From assembly GCA_964036315.1 (NCBI GenBank), contig OZ038482.1:9027520-9091519 (forward strand): DNA of 64,000 bases, written 5' to 3'. The notes under the pieces are model-generated. The model was not told where the DNA came from. It was given only the letters and a program-made list of their open reading frames with translations, and did not search any database. The translations under genes and the position numbers were made by a program. Origin of the DNA: Acanthosepion esculentum. Its lineage: Eukaryota > Mollusca > Cephalopoda > Sepiida > Sepiidae. Positions within the stretch are counted from its first letter, which is position 1; the number at the start of each line of letters is the position of its first letter. This document shows, one piece after another, positions 35,885 through 44,546 of the stretch.

Positions 35885-36330
35885 ACCTATTTTTTTAATC
35901 ATTTCATCTTACATAAGGCACTAAAGCCACTAAGACATAAGTGGTTACTGAGTGTAAAAGAATATAAGAAAAATAAAAACATTATTAAACAGTGAGAACA
36001 ATAAAAGAAGAGCAATCAAGAAGACAGTAGATAATGATCAATATTGCATTTAAATTTTTGAAGATCAAAGTTGACTGGAAAGTAAGAAGCTGGAAGAGAG
36101 TTCCATAAACGAGAAGTGCAAAAAAAAAAGAAACTGTTAGCATAGAATTTACAGTTACATCTAGCAGCCATTTCAACTGTAAGATGATGAGACTTTATCA
36201 CCAATCTTTAGGTACCATAGAGGAAAGGTCATCAGAACAATTACCATGAAAGCATTTATAGAAAAGGTATCAGGAAGTTACATTACAGCAATCGGAAAAT
36301 GTCTGAAGCCGAGATGCTAGGTCAGAACTA
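35885..36330 (-). mobile_element. LINE 3' end, downstream segment
   Basis: Minus strand encodes the family's C-terminal tail (CNCKFYAN, TSRLWNSLPASYFPVNFDLQ) and ends near 35890 in sequence like the tails at 2160 and 63560 (CTCAGTAACC, GTGGCTTTAGTG). It continues at 36892 after an insertion flanked by a long duplication. Confidence 0.8.
36192..36330. repeat. Long direct duplication, copy 1 (copy 2 at 36892-37030)
   Basis: About 139 bp from CTTTATCACCAATCTTTAGG onward occur at 36192 and again at 36892, differing at roughly one position in fifteen. Copy 1 joins the LINE tail on its left and copy 2 joins the LINE body on its right, so the pair brackets an insertion. Confidence 0.85.
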
Positions 36331-36891
36331 AAACTTTTGCTATCTTGTCCAGACGTTTTTGGAAATAGCTTTTCTTTTTGTGGAAGGTTATGTTATTTAT
36401 TATTTCCAGTAAATCATTTTCAAATACAGACAATTTTCTTACAGTTAAAACTATATACTTCAGGTTTATTTGATAAGTTATTCTGTCGAAGGAAATAGTA
36501 TGCTCTCCATCTCATCCTTCGTATAAATTCCTCTGGGTTTTTTTTGGGGGGGGTGGGGTGTTTTGTATTAATGTTACGAAATAATTCCTTTTGGAATGTT
36601 CTTCAGAGAAATTCCGAAATTTGCTTTTTCATATTTTTATGATTTTTAATTAAAAATAAATTAAGGGTGCTCTACCTCAATTGACAGCCAATGTACATAT
36701 ATTAAAATAATAAGAAAGAACAGTAAGATTTATAATCCGGTGTTCTTAGCAGTTATTTTTATTTTTTTTAAATTGCGCGATACAAACAGCAGAGCATACT
36801 ATTATAATTATATTCCTTTTTAAAAATATGATTCCATTGCGACACAGACATTTCTATGTTTCAAAACTGAAACTAAAATTGTAAATTTACT
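36331..36891 (-). mobile_element. Penelope-like element fragment inserted in a LINE
   Basis: Minus strand begins with tail sequence AAGAACACCGGATTATAAAT (36750s), the PLE tail also seen at 41.03 and 58.53 kb. It then encodes EEFIRRMRWRAYYFLR and, one frame away, FENDLLEIINNITF. In PLE proteins these belong to the N-terminal region ahead of the RT. Terminal repeat plus N-terminal coding in this order is the usual PLE 5' organisation. The fragment stops before the RT. Confidence 0.75.
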
Positions 36892-37195
36892 TTATCACCA
36901 ATCTTTAGGTACCATAGAGGAAAGGTCATCAGAACAATTACCATGAAAGTATTTATAGAAAAGGTATAAGGAAGTTACATTATGGCAATGGGAAAATGTC
37001 TGAAGCTGAGATGCCAGGACAGAACTAATAACATTGCAGATTCTTCTTTGGATTTTATAAATAATCTCTAAACATATAGCAGGAACACCAGACCAGATGT
37101 GGCAGCAATATTTAAAGCATAGATGAATGGTAGACTTATAAATATGTAAGATAGATTCTGGGGAAAAAATTGTCTAGCATGATTTATTACATTAC
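36892..37195 (-). mobile_element. LINE 3' region, upstream segment
   Basis: Continues the LINE at 35885-36330. It encodes the GPDLASRL/KIQRRICNV-type C-terminal domain, seen as antisense of AACATTGCAGATTCTTCTTT at about 37030. It starts near 37195, so the copy is truncated. Confidence 0.75.
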
Positions 37196-37199
37196 ATGT

Positions 37200-37700
37200 C
37201 ATCTGTCCAATTTCATTTTTACAAGTGAGAGAGTGCAAAACCATCTTGTGTAGTTCTTCTTGTCAGCATCCCTTTAGTAGATGGGTAATCATGGCTCTTC
37301 ATAACTTCTTATCCTTTGTAACTGAACAATGCTTGTCTTTTCACTATCTCTCCCACTCCTTGTTCTGCCAACCATTTACACAATCTCATTAGATGGGTTA
37401 TTCAATATTTCCTTCTGCTTCTCTTGCCTTATATGTGCTGTGTATGTCAAATTCACTAAGCCCACTTTCCTCATTAAATGTCCCAGAAATTTCAACTGTT
37501 TCTTTCTAATTTTAAGTACAAGTGTCCTTTTTGTTTCCATTTTCCTTAAATCTTCTTCATTGCTCACATTGAAACAATAGAAAATCACACAGAGAACAAC
37601 TTCTTGGCTGAATATCATAAGATAATATATGAAAAATAATCTGCATTATTGCATAAGTTATTCTCTCCACTCTTGTCATCTATGTTCCTCTTATCACAAC
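37200..37700 (-). pseudogene. RTE-like endonuclease/RT protein C-terminal remnant
   Basis: Minus strand encodes NEEDLRKMETKRTLVLKIRK followed by QLKFLGHLMRK, then, after a frame change, GRTRSGRDSEK. This is the conserved C-terminal tail of RTE-type LINE proteins (NEEVLRR.G, L...I..R.L.FLGH..R, GKR.RGRQR). A second copy with the same tail is at 60.1-60.5 kb. Frame breaks make it non-coding today. Confidence 0.75.
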
Positions 37701-38028
37701 TTTAGACAATGACAGTGCGAACCATAAATACTTATGGAACGATGAATAGCATATTTTATTAAAAACAGCAAAGGACATTTGTTTGAATATTCATAGAATA
37801 ATTTTAAATTTTCCCTTTGTCTGGTAGGTGTTGTGTCTTTATTAACTAAAAAGTATTGAAAACCAGAGTTCCAATATAACTGTTATTTGCTAAGCCTGAC
37901 TTTACAGCTCCTAGCACCACAATTCTGCATCTTCACTCATTGTAGAAGTGATATATATCAAGTCCTTACAGCCATCCATCTGTAATCTGAAGGAGTGGAT
38001 TTTTGGACCTAAATGCTGTTTTCCTTTG
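37701..38028. other. Unassigned spacer
   Basis: Nothing recognised before the (TA)n at 38029-38055. Confidence 0.45.
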
Positions 38029-38055
38029 ATATATATATATATATATATATATATA
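38029..38055. repeat. (TA)n microsatellite
   Basis: About 13 units, followed by the same TTTATGGATAAAA / GCTCAATATCA flank that follows the (TA)n at 58.6 kb. Confidence 0.93.
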
Positions 38056-38074
38056 ATAATAAAAATACAGTTTT

Positions 38075-38210
38075 AAGCTATGCTATATTTATGGATAAAA
38101 ATGCTCAATATCATGGATAGAGCTCATGTAAATATGAAAGGGAACACTGATGTCAACACCGAATGCCAACAGTGTGTTTCATGCTTGAACGCAATATTCA
38201 GGCCATACTA
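38075..38210 (-). repeat. Hammerhead-bearing repeat, decayed copy
   Basis: Matches 58650-58785 in order: GCTATATTTATGG, TGCTCAATATCA, GGACAT-like block, GTTTCATGCT. On the minus strand 38206-38160 shows CTGAATA in place of CTGANGA, then a stem II-like TTGC...GCAT, GAAAC, and a stem III ACA/TGT ending GTT. The invariant G8 is changed, so self-cleavage is unlikely. It still documents family membership. Confidence 0.55.
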
Positions 38211-38604
38211 TTTATTTTTGTATAAATACAAAATATTTGACACTAGGATAAAAGTGGGGGTGAGGAATGCAGGTGTTTACCTGTCTTATCTTAAAACCTT
38301 CACTAGCCACAATCACTGACCCAAACAAACTGTACAATATTCCTTGCACCAAAATACCACATTCTTACTTAGCATTCTTACTACAATCACCATAATATCT
38401 CAAGGACTCAATGAAATCCTAACTAGTTCCAGTGGGAAGTGGGAAATAAAAATAACAACTTTTAAAAATTAAAACTCCAATGAATATTTACAATATGAAT
38501 AATACTATGTATACAAGAAACTAAACAAAATGGTGTTAGTAATAAAAACAAACACAATCCTTAACTATGGCAAAAATATCAGTTAACTGGATAAAATTTA
38601 TGCA

Positions 38605-39045
38605 GGAATTTGATGTAACCAAGTGCTTTCTAACGATAAGACCCAGGTTTGAATCTCACCATGGTTGATTTGTCAGGAAGGTGATTTTTTATAGTTATCG
38701 AGCTGGGGAGGTAGTCCCAGCATACAGTTCCTTTAGAAAGTGCCTGAAAACCATACCATGGGTTGAACTAACCCCTATGAGTGAAACTGGGTAGACAGAA
38801 CTATTTGGGAACCCTTAATGGTTGTGCTAGCACAAAGTCACAAGTCTTCATGACCAAGTGTTTGAACATACTGCCATTGTTCAGACTACAGACCATGCCA
38901 GAATAATGCACTCTCTCCCAGAAACTGTAATTAAGGTCCACTCAGCATAGTTAAAGTATAAACCATAAATGTGCCTGAGTAGGTATCTGCAACAGAGATA
39001 AGATAGTCATCCTAATAGACAGGCATACTTTTGATATGAGTCACC
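38605..39045 (+). mobile_element. Long tRNA-headed SINE, second copy
   Basis: B-box-like GGTTTGAATCTCACCATGG at 38646-38664 follows a weak A-box region (CTTTCTAACGATAAG). The body matches the reverse complement of 31450-31932, including the CTAGCACAAAGTCACAAG block near 38827. It ends just before the (TA)n at 39053. Confidence 0.72.
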
Positions 39046-39049
39046 AGCC

Positions 39050-39052
<3 letters not shown>

Positions 39053-39096
<44 letters not shown>

Positions 39097-39106
39097 CATA
39101 TTTGTT

Positions 39107-39143
<37 letters not shown>

Positions 39144-39150
39144 CATATTT

Positions 39151-39200
<50 letters not shown>
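39053..39200. repeat. Compound (TA)n array, three tracts
   Basis: Tracts at 39053-39092, 39109-39139 and 39155-39200 are separated by two copies of TTAATCATATTTGTTT, so the tract plus spacer is itself tandemly repeated. Confidence 0.93.
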
Positions 39201-39204
<4 letters not shown>

Positions 39205-39209
<5 letters not shown>

Positions 39210-40265
39210 AACAAATCTGATTAAATTCAACCAACATGGTTTGTTTGTTTTATTTTTTATTGTATTTTTCCAATTTTTAATTAAGCTGTTGTGTACTGGG
39301 ATCAAAATTGTGGATAAACTGTCTTAAGTTCATGTTTGTTTTGTTAGCTTGTTCAAGTACTTTCAATCATTTCAGTCATTTTCAAGAACTATGTGGTGTT
39401 TGTGTGGTTGCAAGATTCCGTTGGTTATATCCTGGTGTAGGAATACAAAAAACTATTATCTCCCTTTGGTTGAGAAGATATTATGTGGGTTAGGTGACGG
39501 CTGCTTAGTGACATCATTTCATAAAATGATAACAATGCTCAGTCCTTCAGTCTGCTTCCAGGAGTCAAACCGAGCAGTTGCTTTCTTAACACAGATAACT
39601 CAAGGCTCTCACCTGGGCTAAATCTGCCTTTCCCAGCCTGCTCAAACCTGGTATCCTAAATATGGCTTCTCCAGAAACACACAGAATCTCCTGATGACCC
39701 AATTCCTATCGGGAATTATTATAACGTAAGACCCTATCTTTTTGTTTGTTGTGTAGATATGTATTATAATTTCTTGGTGTGGGAGAAATGTAAATATATG
39801 TATATTATTTTGTATATGACTTAGTGGCATAAAACTCTCTCTGAGAACAAAGCATGTTTGTTATTCTTTTTCTTTCAGTCATTCTATTCTGCCTGTAAAA
39901 TAAGATATTATTATATCATAGGTAATAATTCCCATGATAATAATGCCAATAAGGGGAAGAAATGTAAACGGGAGAATAAAATTTTCTTCCATCGTTCTCC
40001 CCTTTACCTGGTGGTGTACCCAACATAACATGATATTATTTATCTCCATTAATGGTATTCTTTAGAAAATATGTAACAATTAATGGAAGAAAGACTGCAC
40101 AAAAAATATGCATCAATATTATTTAATGTTTTTTTGTGTTCTTTTATATATGCATATTAAATATTTTATTCCAACTTCATGATAACATCTGTGGTAAAAG
40201 ATATTTTATTTGATATGAGTTGTTTATTCTGTATAATAATAGCTTCTAGGATTTTGAGTCTTACA
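39205..40265. other. No recognised gene
   Basis: Short frames at 39308-39621 lack family resemblance and the rest is AT-rich. Confidence 0.4.
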
Positions 40266-40270
40266 TCTAG

Positions 40271-40313
40271 CCACACTGATGAGCTGTGAAACAGCGAAAC
40301 AGTCTGTCTGTGG
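40271..40313 (+). ncRNA. Hammerhead ribozyme, copy 1
   Basis: CCACA (40271-40275) pairs with TGTGG (40309-40313) as stem I. The core CTGATGA is at 40276-40282, stem II GCTG/CAGC closes loop TGAAA (40283-40295), the core GAAA is at 40296-40299, and stem III (ACA/TGT) closes loop GTC. The cleavage triplet GTC ends at 40308. Every invariant hammerhead base is present and stems I to III are fully paired. The three-pair stem III is the minimal form, known to work best as dimers or with loop contacts. Confidence 0.9.
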
Positions 40314-40511
40314 ATGACAAAAATATTGGCTCCTGAAAAATTAATTTCGGTTGAGCTCTCTGGTTTGAGGTGTGAATTTGTAAACAGTGACTATTTAAGC
40401 TAATATTGCACGACTCTTCGGCAGAATTGAGTCACTGTCAGTCACTGTGTGTTTATCTAAATCTAAAAATAAACACGCTAAAATTCACCTTCATCCCTGC
40501 CGTGCGCCGAC

Positions 40512-40563
40512 GGCTTAGTGGGAGAAGTTCCGACTGACGCAAATTCAGTCGGGTTTCGATCCT
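40512..40563 (+). promoter_or_regulatory. tRNA-like pol III promoter module inside the retrozyme unit
   Basis: GGCTTAGTGGG (40512-40522) fits an A box. GGGTTTCGATCC (40551-40562) fits a B box with one extra T. Between them CCGACTGA and TCAGTCGG form an 8-bp stem around a 7-base loop (40530-40552), like an anticodon arm. It looks like a SINE head rather than a working tRNA gene, because the acceptor stem is absent. Confidence 0.6.
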
Positions 40564-40587
40564 AGCTAGAGGCAACCGGACGTCTAG

Positions 40588-40630
40588 CCACACTGATGAG
40601 CTGTGAAACAGCGAAACAGTCTGTCTGTGG
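40588..40630 (+). ncRNA. Hammerhead ribozyme, copy 2
   Basis: Identical in all 43 positions to copy 1. CTGATGA is at 40593-40599, GAAA at 40613-40616, and the predicted cut is after 40625. It lies at the edge of a (TA)n tract. Confidence 0.9.
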
Positions 40631-40636
40631 ATGACA

Positions 40637-40640
<4 letters not shown>

Positions 40641-40700
<60 letters not shown>
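40641..40700. repeat. (TA)n microsatellite between hammerhead and PLE
   Basis: About 30 TA units. Confidence 0.95.
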
Positions 40701-40704
<4 letters not shown>

Positions 40705-41062
40705 CCGGAATCAGATATCCCTATTGAAATATTTCTGGCACTTAAAAGAAACCAATGAAACACCTACAGTAAAATGGAAATTAATGAGAAAAGCTGGAAT
40801 ATGTAGGTCATTAAATGACCCATGTCCTTTGTGCATACATAAGAAACTATATATTACTAGGTTTATAAAAAATAAAAATTTATTGAATCAAAGAAATGAA
40901 ATAGCTATTCTTTGCTGACATTGTCAAAAATTTTCATTAAATAATGGAACTATATTTTTAAATCAGTTAATGCTCTGTAAATTTGCATTCAGCACTATTT
41001 TGTAAAAATAAAAATATTAATAAGAACACCGGATTATATATCTTACTGTTCTTTCTTTTATT
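40701..41062 (+). pseudogene. Penelope-like element C-terminus and 3' tail
   Basis: Translation gives YFWHLKETN, TVKWKLMRKAG, DPCPLCIHKKLYI and NLLNQRNEIAILC, ending in an in-frame stop. This is the PLE GIY-YIG C-terminal region: the W.LK segment, the V.W.I..KA segment, the CxxC pair and the LLN.R.E motif. The RT and GIY-YIG start are missing. Downstream, 40960-41060 is a tail (GCTCTGTAAATTTGCATT, AAGAACACCGGATTATATAT) that recurs at 58490-58570 and, reversed, at about 36710-36800. The piece is 5'-truncated. Confidence 0.85.
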
Positions 41063-41065
41063 GTA

Positions 41066-41066
<1 letters not shown>

Positions 41067-41118
<52 letters not shown>
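41067..41118. repeat. (TA)n microsatellite at PLE tail
   Basis: TA tract with one ACA interruption directly after the PLE tail, as at 58574. Confidence 0.93.
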
Positions 41119-41219
41119 ATCTTGTCTTTAGGATCCCCAAACTATTTTAATTGTTGTGCACACTTTTCTTATTCCTCAATAGACCTCTGAAAAGTGATTG
41201 TTTGATTAATTCATTCATT

Positions 41220-41480
41220 TTTTATGGCTTATCAACCTTTTGTGGGTTATTTAAAGCCAGTGAATATTGCTTTAACATTTTTGGGAAATAACAATGATTT
41301 TTCCAAATACAAGTTCTACTATTTAACCCATAGTTATTTATATATATATATATAGATAGATAGATAGATAGATAGATATTAGACAAGGGTATTTGCATAT
41401 AAATGAATGTAACAAGCCCCACTGGAACTTGAACTCTGCTTTCCAGTTTCTCATTCCAAGTTGTTATCCATTTCTGAAGA
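41220..41480 (-). mobile_element. tRNA-headed SINE containing (TA)n-(GATA)n
   Basis: Minus strand from about 41480: an A-box-like TGGATAACAACTTGG and a B-box-like GAGTTCAAGTTCCAGTGGGG. The body includes TA (41339-41354) and six GATA units (41355-41378), then ACTATTTAACCC shared with 11.35 kb. Confidence 0.6.
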
Positions 41481-41574
41481 GTGAAGACAGATAAACTGGC
41501 AGTTTTCTTTTGCTTTTTTGTTTTTCCTTTATTCTTTATTCAGTTTATCTTTTTAGCTTAATATATTAAAGATT

Positions 41575-41815
41575 TTGTTCAAGCATTTGGTGACATAGTA
41601 ATTGCAAGTTCAATCCCTGGGCCAGGCAGTGTGTACTTCTACTCAGTAGAAAGGGCTGAGTAATAACTGAACAGTACTAAATAAATGGTTAGTGGAACAA
41701 GAACACTTTATTCCAAAACATTGTAATAACAACAACAAAGATGAGGACAATAGTCTATATGTGAATAATGCAAATAATGATAACTGCTCACCCCAGAAAT
41801 TCTAACAGAAAATGT
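41575..41815 (+). mobile_element. tRNA-headed SINE with dispersed 3' tail
   Basis: GTGACATAGTAATTGCAAG and the B-box-like AGTTCAATCCCTGGGCCAGG (about 41609-41628) match 23.7 kb. The tail (GAGGACAATAGTCTATATG, CACCCCAGAAATTC) belongs to the family at 23.74, 24.17 and 42.67 kb. Confidence 0.68.
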
Positions 41816-41924
41816 TGCTGCTTTCTGGATTTCATTCAATAATTCAATCCAAATTGATTTCTCTTTTTTCTATTTTTTTCGACAATTTAGTAGAATCAAA
41901 TCCAGACATATTCAAAACTAGTTT

Positions 41925-42320
41925 AAAAGCCGCCCTATCGAGTGTCATTTAAGCTAGCTCCTGTGGAGGGCTCTTGATTGGGCCTTCAGCTTGTTCAGCA
42001 GTTTGAGAGTCCTTAAATCTTTGCATATTCTCAGCATTGGAAGCTTTCCTGGTTGCTGTTTGATCTGGGTTTTCATTTGCATGGGACTTTCTTTTCTTTG
42101 ATGCAACCTTGGCTCTTTTCATTCCAATCTGGTCCTCTGTTGGCAGAGATTTCTTTTTGCAAGGCATACTGCTGCCGTATGTGATAGGCAACAATAAACT
42201 ATGGAAGGACCCATAATTGATCACTGCATTTAAGTATTGCATTAATATTTAAGCTTACCTTTTAAAAGTTCAATGATAATTCTTCTGCCACCACTTAATT
42301 TAAAGACAGTTTGATGTGTG
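41925..42320 (-). pseudogene. Helitron-like protein N-terminal peptide, copy 1
   Basis: A minus-strand frame of 97 residues ends MPCKKKSLPTEDQIGMKRAK, then HANENPDQTATRKASNAENM and DSQTAEQAE before its stop. Repeats of the ANE.P.Q.A.R.ASNAE type are the low-complexity N-termini of Helitron replicase-helicases and related ORFs. No Rep or helicase domain follows. The whole block is about 95% identical to 56284-56680, so it is a dispersed element and not a host gene. The family assignment is from memory of motif style and is moderately sure. Confidence 0.6.
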
Positions 42321-42654
42321 TAGCTCCTTACTTTTCATACAAATAATTATTTATATTTCATGGGTGACTTTCACTGAATTTCGCAATAAATTTCCATTAT
42401 TCCCAAATCTATCTCCAAGTTATAAAAATTGTTATTGGACATAAAAATTTGTGGCAAAAAATCACATAAAATATTGCCGAAAAAAATCACAGTAATGAAA
42501 ACTTCAGAATCCAAAATAGGCTATTGAAAGTTGTGTCCCTTTAATATTACACAGTGACACAGTGACATTCACATTTATTATATAGAAGATTTGAAAAGAT
42601 TTCAACCCAGGCTTTCCTTTAATTTAAAAATTTTTTCTCATTCAGTTTTCACTT

Positions 42655-42755
42655 TTCAGTATTTGCTTCCAAAACAATGTGATACCAAGACCAAAGATGA
42701 AAACCATAGTCTGTGTGTGAATAATGCAAATAACTTCACCCCAGAAATTCAGACA
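42655..42755 (+). repeat. Dispersed 3' tail copy
   Basis: TTCCAAAACAATGTGATACC and CACCCCAGAAATTCAGAC match the tail at 41705-41810. The surrounding open frame at 42591-42944 is therefore not a gene. Confidence 0.6.
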
Positions 42756-43179
42756 TGTATACTAATAAGTGTATGTATGGATGAAGTAGATATACCAAGT
42801 AGGATCTTTGTAATAAGTCAAAAAATTGCTAAAATGATTGTATTTAATCAAATCTTTAAAAATCTAAAACTGCTTCTTAAAGATATTAAAAGAATTTTAA
42901 ATATTAAATTATTCTTTTCACAATATTCTTTTAAAATATGCTGAAGGTCAGGATTTGTTTAATACTTATTTGATAGGAAAATATATATTGTGGTATTTAT
43001 TCTCATAGTTTCAGATTTCCAGATTTGCTCATTAAGTCATTATTATCTATTTGCTCCAATTTGGCACATAATTAGCCAAATTACAGTTGGCATAGAATGA
43101 GAAAGATTTGACCAAGGTCTAAATGACTAAGCCTGTTCTCAAATCCAAACTAATTGATCTAATACAGGGTTAGCAGAAA

Positions 43180-43880
43180 TGTTTGGCTGATTTAGTAAAA
43201 TAAAGACAAATTTTATTTCCAATATTGACTTTACTGAACAATATATTTAACATTTTGTTCTACTCTCTTCCGTCATCTTTCAGCAAACGTCATAATTCCA
43301 TCCTCCCAGAATATTTTAGCTTTCTGAGCTAAAAATAACTGCTGAAGATGTCTTTTGCAATCTTCCATAAAATTTAATTTTTGTTCATTTAGAGAATTCT
43401 GAAAGACCTGAATAAATGGTGAAAGTGAAATATCTGTTGGATATGGTAAATGCATGAAAATTCCTGAGCCAAACTATAACAATTTGCTTGACTGCCAAAG
43501 AATCATACAGTCTTGCATTATCCTGATTGGCAACAATCTTCCCATTAAAGAATTTCAAATGATTTTTGCCAATTGCTACTTTCAAATGGTCTTTCTAAAA
43601 ACAGACTTTGAATCAGTTGTTCGCTTCTGTAGAAATCCTACCATATTTGCATCAACTTCCTTCGATGAAGACTAGTTTTTGGTATCATTAAAGTGGTTCA
43701 TTTTTCTTGCACCACAATCTCATGAAGAAAAGTATCCACTTCTCAACACTAATCATAATTTGCTTCAAAAGTAGAATATATTCATTGTTTTAGCAGTAAA
43801 TCACAGACAGGAATATGGTCCTATAAATTCTTTTGCTTAATTTATATGGAAGCCACACATCAAAATGACTAACATAATCA
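43180..43880 (-). pseudogene. Mariner transposase C-terminal remnant
   Basis: The minus strand reads, across several frames, VEKWILFFMRLW, NGKIVANQDNARLYDS, a weak PYPTDISLS segment and then VFQNSLNEQKLNFME and AQKAKIFWEDGIM. In mariner transposases these are the block around the first catalytic Asp, the HDNARPH-like block with the second Asp, YSPDLSP, and the C-terminal F...GI..L..RW helix. Stops and frameshifts abound. The terminal repeats were not located. Confidence 0.78.
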
Positions 43881-43953
43881 AGTTGGTACAAATGTCATTT
43901 AACATTGAGTGTTCTAAGGTAATAACCTGATTTGATCACTATCAAAAGCATAC

Positions 43954-44546
43954 TGTTATGGTCCAAGTTCCTTGTACCACGGTGATGGTCCAAGTTCCTT
44001 GTACCACGGTGATGGTCCAAGGTAGAACCAATGAAGAATAACTCAAACACAGGTATGGAATAACACAGATATATTAAAAACAGAAATATATACAAAGAAG
44101 TAGAAGTATTAGTAATGAATATCAGATTTGGTTAGAGTGAACTATGTTGTCTCGACAAGTATCACTATTCCAATGTCTTACAGTAATCGTCTGACTCGAC
44201 TCTGTCGCTGACTGTCTCTGAACTGACGATGTTCAACAACACGCCCACGTGTGTCGAATGTGGCACAAGGCCGGTTTAATGTGGGCTCACAGAGCCCATA
44301 GGCTCAGCCAAAAAATGCCTGTAGAACCCGTATAAACGGGATCAGGTTGGTCAACCTCCCCGAACGAGGCTCTGCCTTTCAGCGGAGCCTCGTCCGGGTT
44401 CCTCTCTGCCCAGAGGCAGAGAGTTCGACCGTCCAGCCGAGTCGTCCAAAAAGGACTGACAAGAACTGACTGCTACTTCCTCTTCAGGCGCAGTATTTAT
44501 GATGTACGGAATAGTCCATTATTATTATGGGTAAGTTCCCATAACA
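43954..44546 (-). mobile_element. Solo gypsy LTR with 5-bp duplication and nested insert
   Basis: Starts TGTTATGG and ends CCATAACA, like the LTRs at 51158 and 55830, and is flanked by CATAC at 43949-43953 and 44547-44551. No internal region is present, so it arose by LTR recombination. It has two 27-bp units at its start (TGGTCCAAGTTCC-type) against one and none in the other LTRs. A hairpin-rich repeat is inserted at about 44256-44429. Confidence 0.9.
44256..44429 (+). repeat. Hairpin-rich repeat nested in the LTR
   Basis: Four consecutive stems: 44283-44297 (GGGCTC-ACA-GAGCCC), 44327-44340 (CCCGT-ATAA-ACGGG), 44359-44398 (17 positions with one mismatch and one wobble around loop CTTTCA), and 44402-44423 (CTCTCTGCC-CAGA-GGCAGAGAG). 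GTCGAA near its start and TTCGAC near its end can close the whole. It matches the degraded cluster at 29430-30335. Coding capacity is nil. Confidence 0.8.

Larger units (their letters stand above)
40266..40642 (+). mobile_element. Retrozyme-like dimer: two hammerheads 317 bp apart
   Basis: A 61-bp block carrying a full hammerhead occurs identically at 40266 and 40583, so the predicted cleavage sites (after 40308 and 40625) define a 317-nt monomer. The spacer carries a tRNA-like A-box/B-box module just upstream of the second ribozyme. Dimeric hammerheads with monomers of a few hundred nucleotides define retrozymes, and hammerheads also occur in PLE terminal repeats. Here the right copy runs into (TA)n and then a PLE C-terminus, so either origin fits. 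No protein is encoded in the monomer. Confidence 0.82.

Noticed and set aside
39106..39180. Tyr-Ile repeat frames in (TA)n tracts
   Set aside because: Translations of microsatellites (also at 23.2, 40.6 and 57.7 kb) without coding meaning.
40500..40580. tRNA-like module as a functional tRNA gene
   Set aside because: It lacks an acceptor stem, has an extra base in the B box and an 8-bp middle stem; better read as a SINE-type promoter head.
44220..44460. Hairpin-rich block as an rRNA or tRNA gene
   Set aside because: No rRNA signature and no cloverleaf with A/B boxes; copies are dispersed and decayed.
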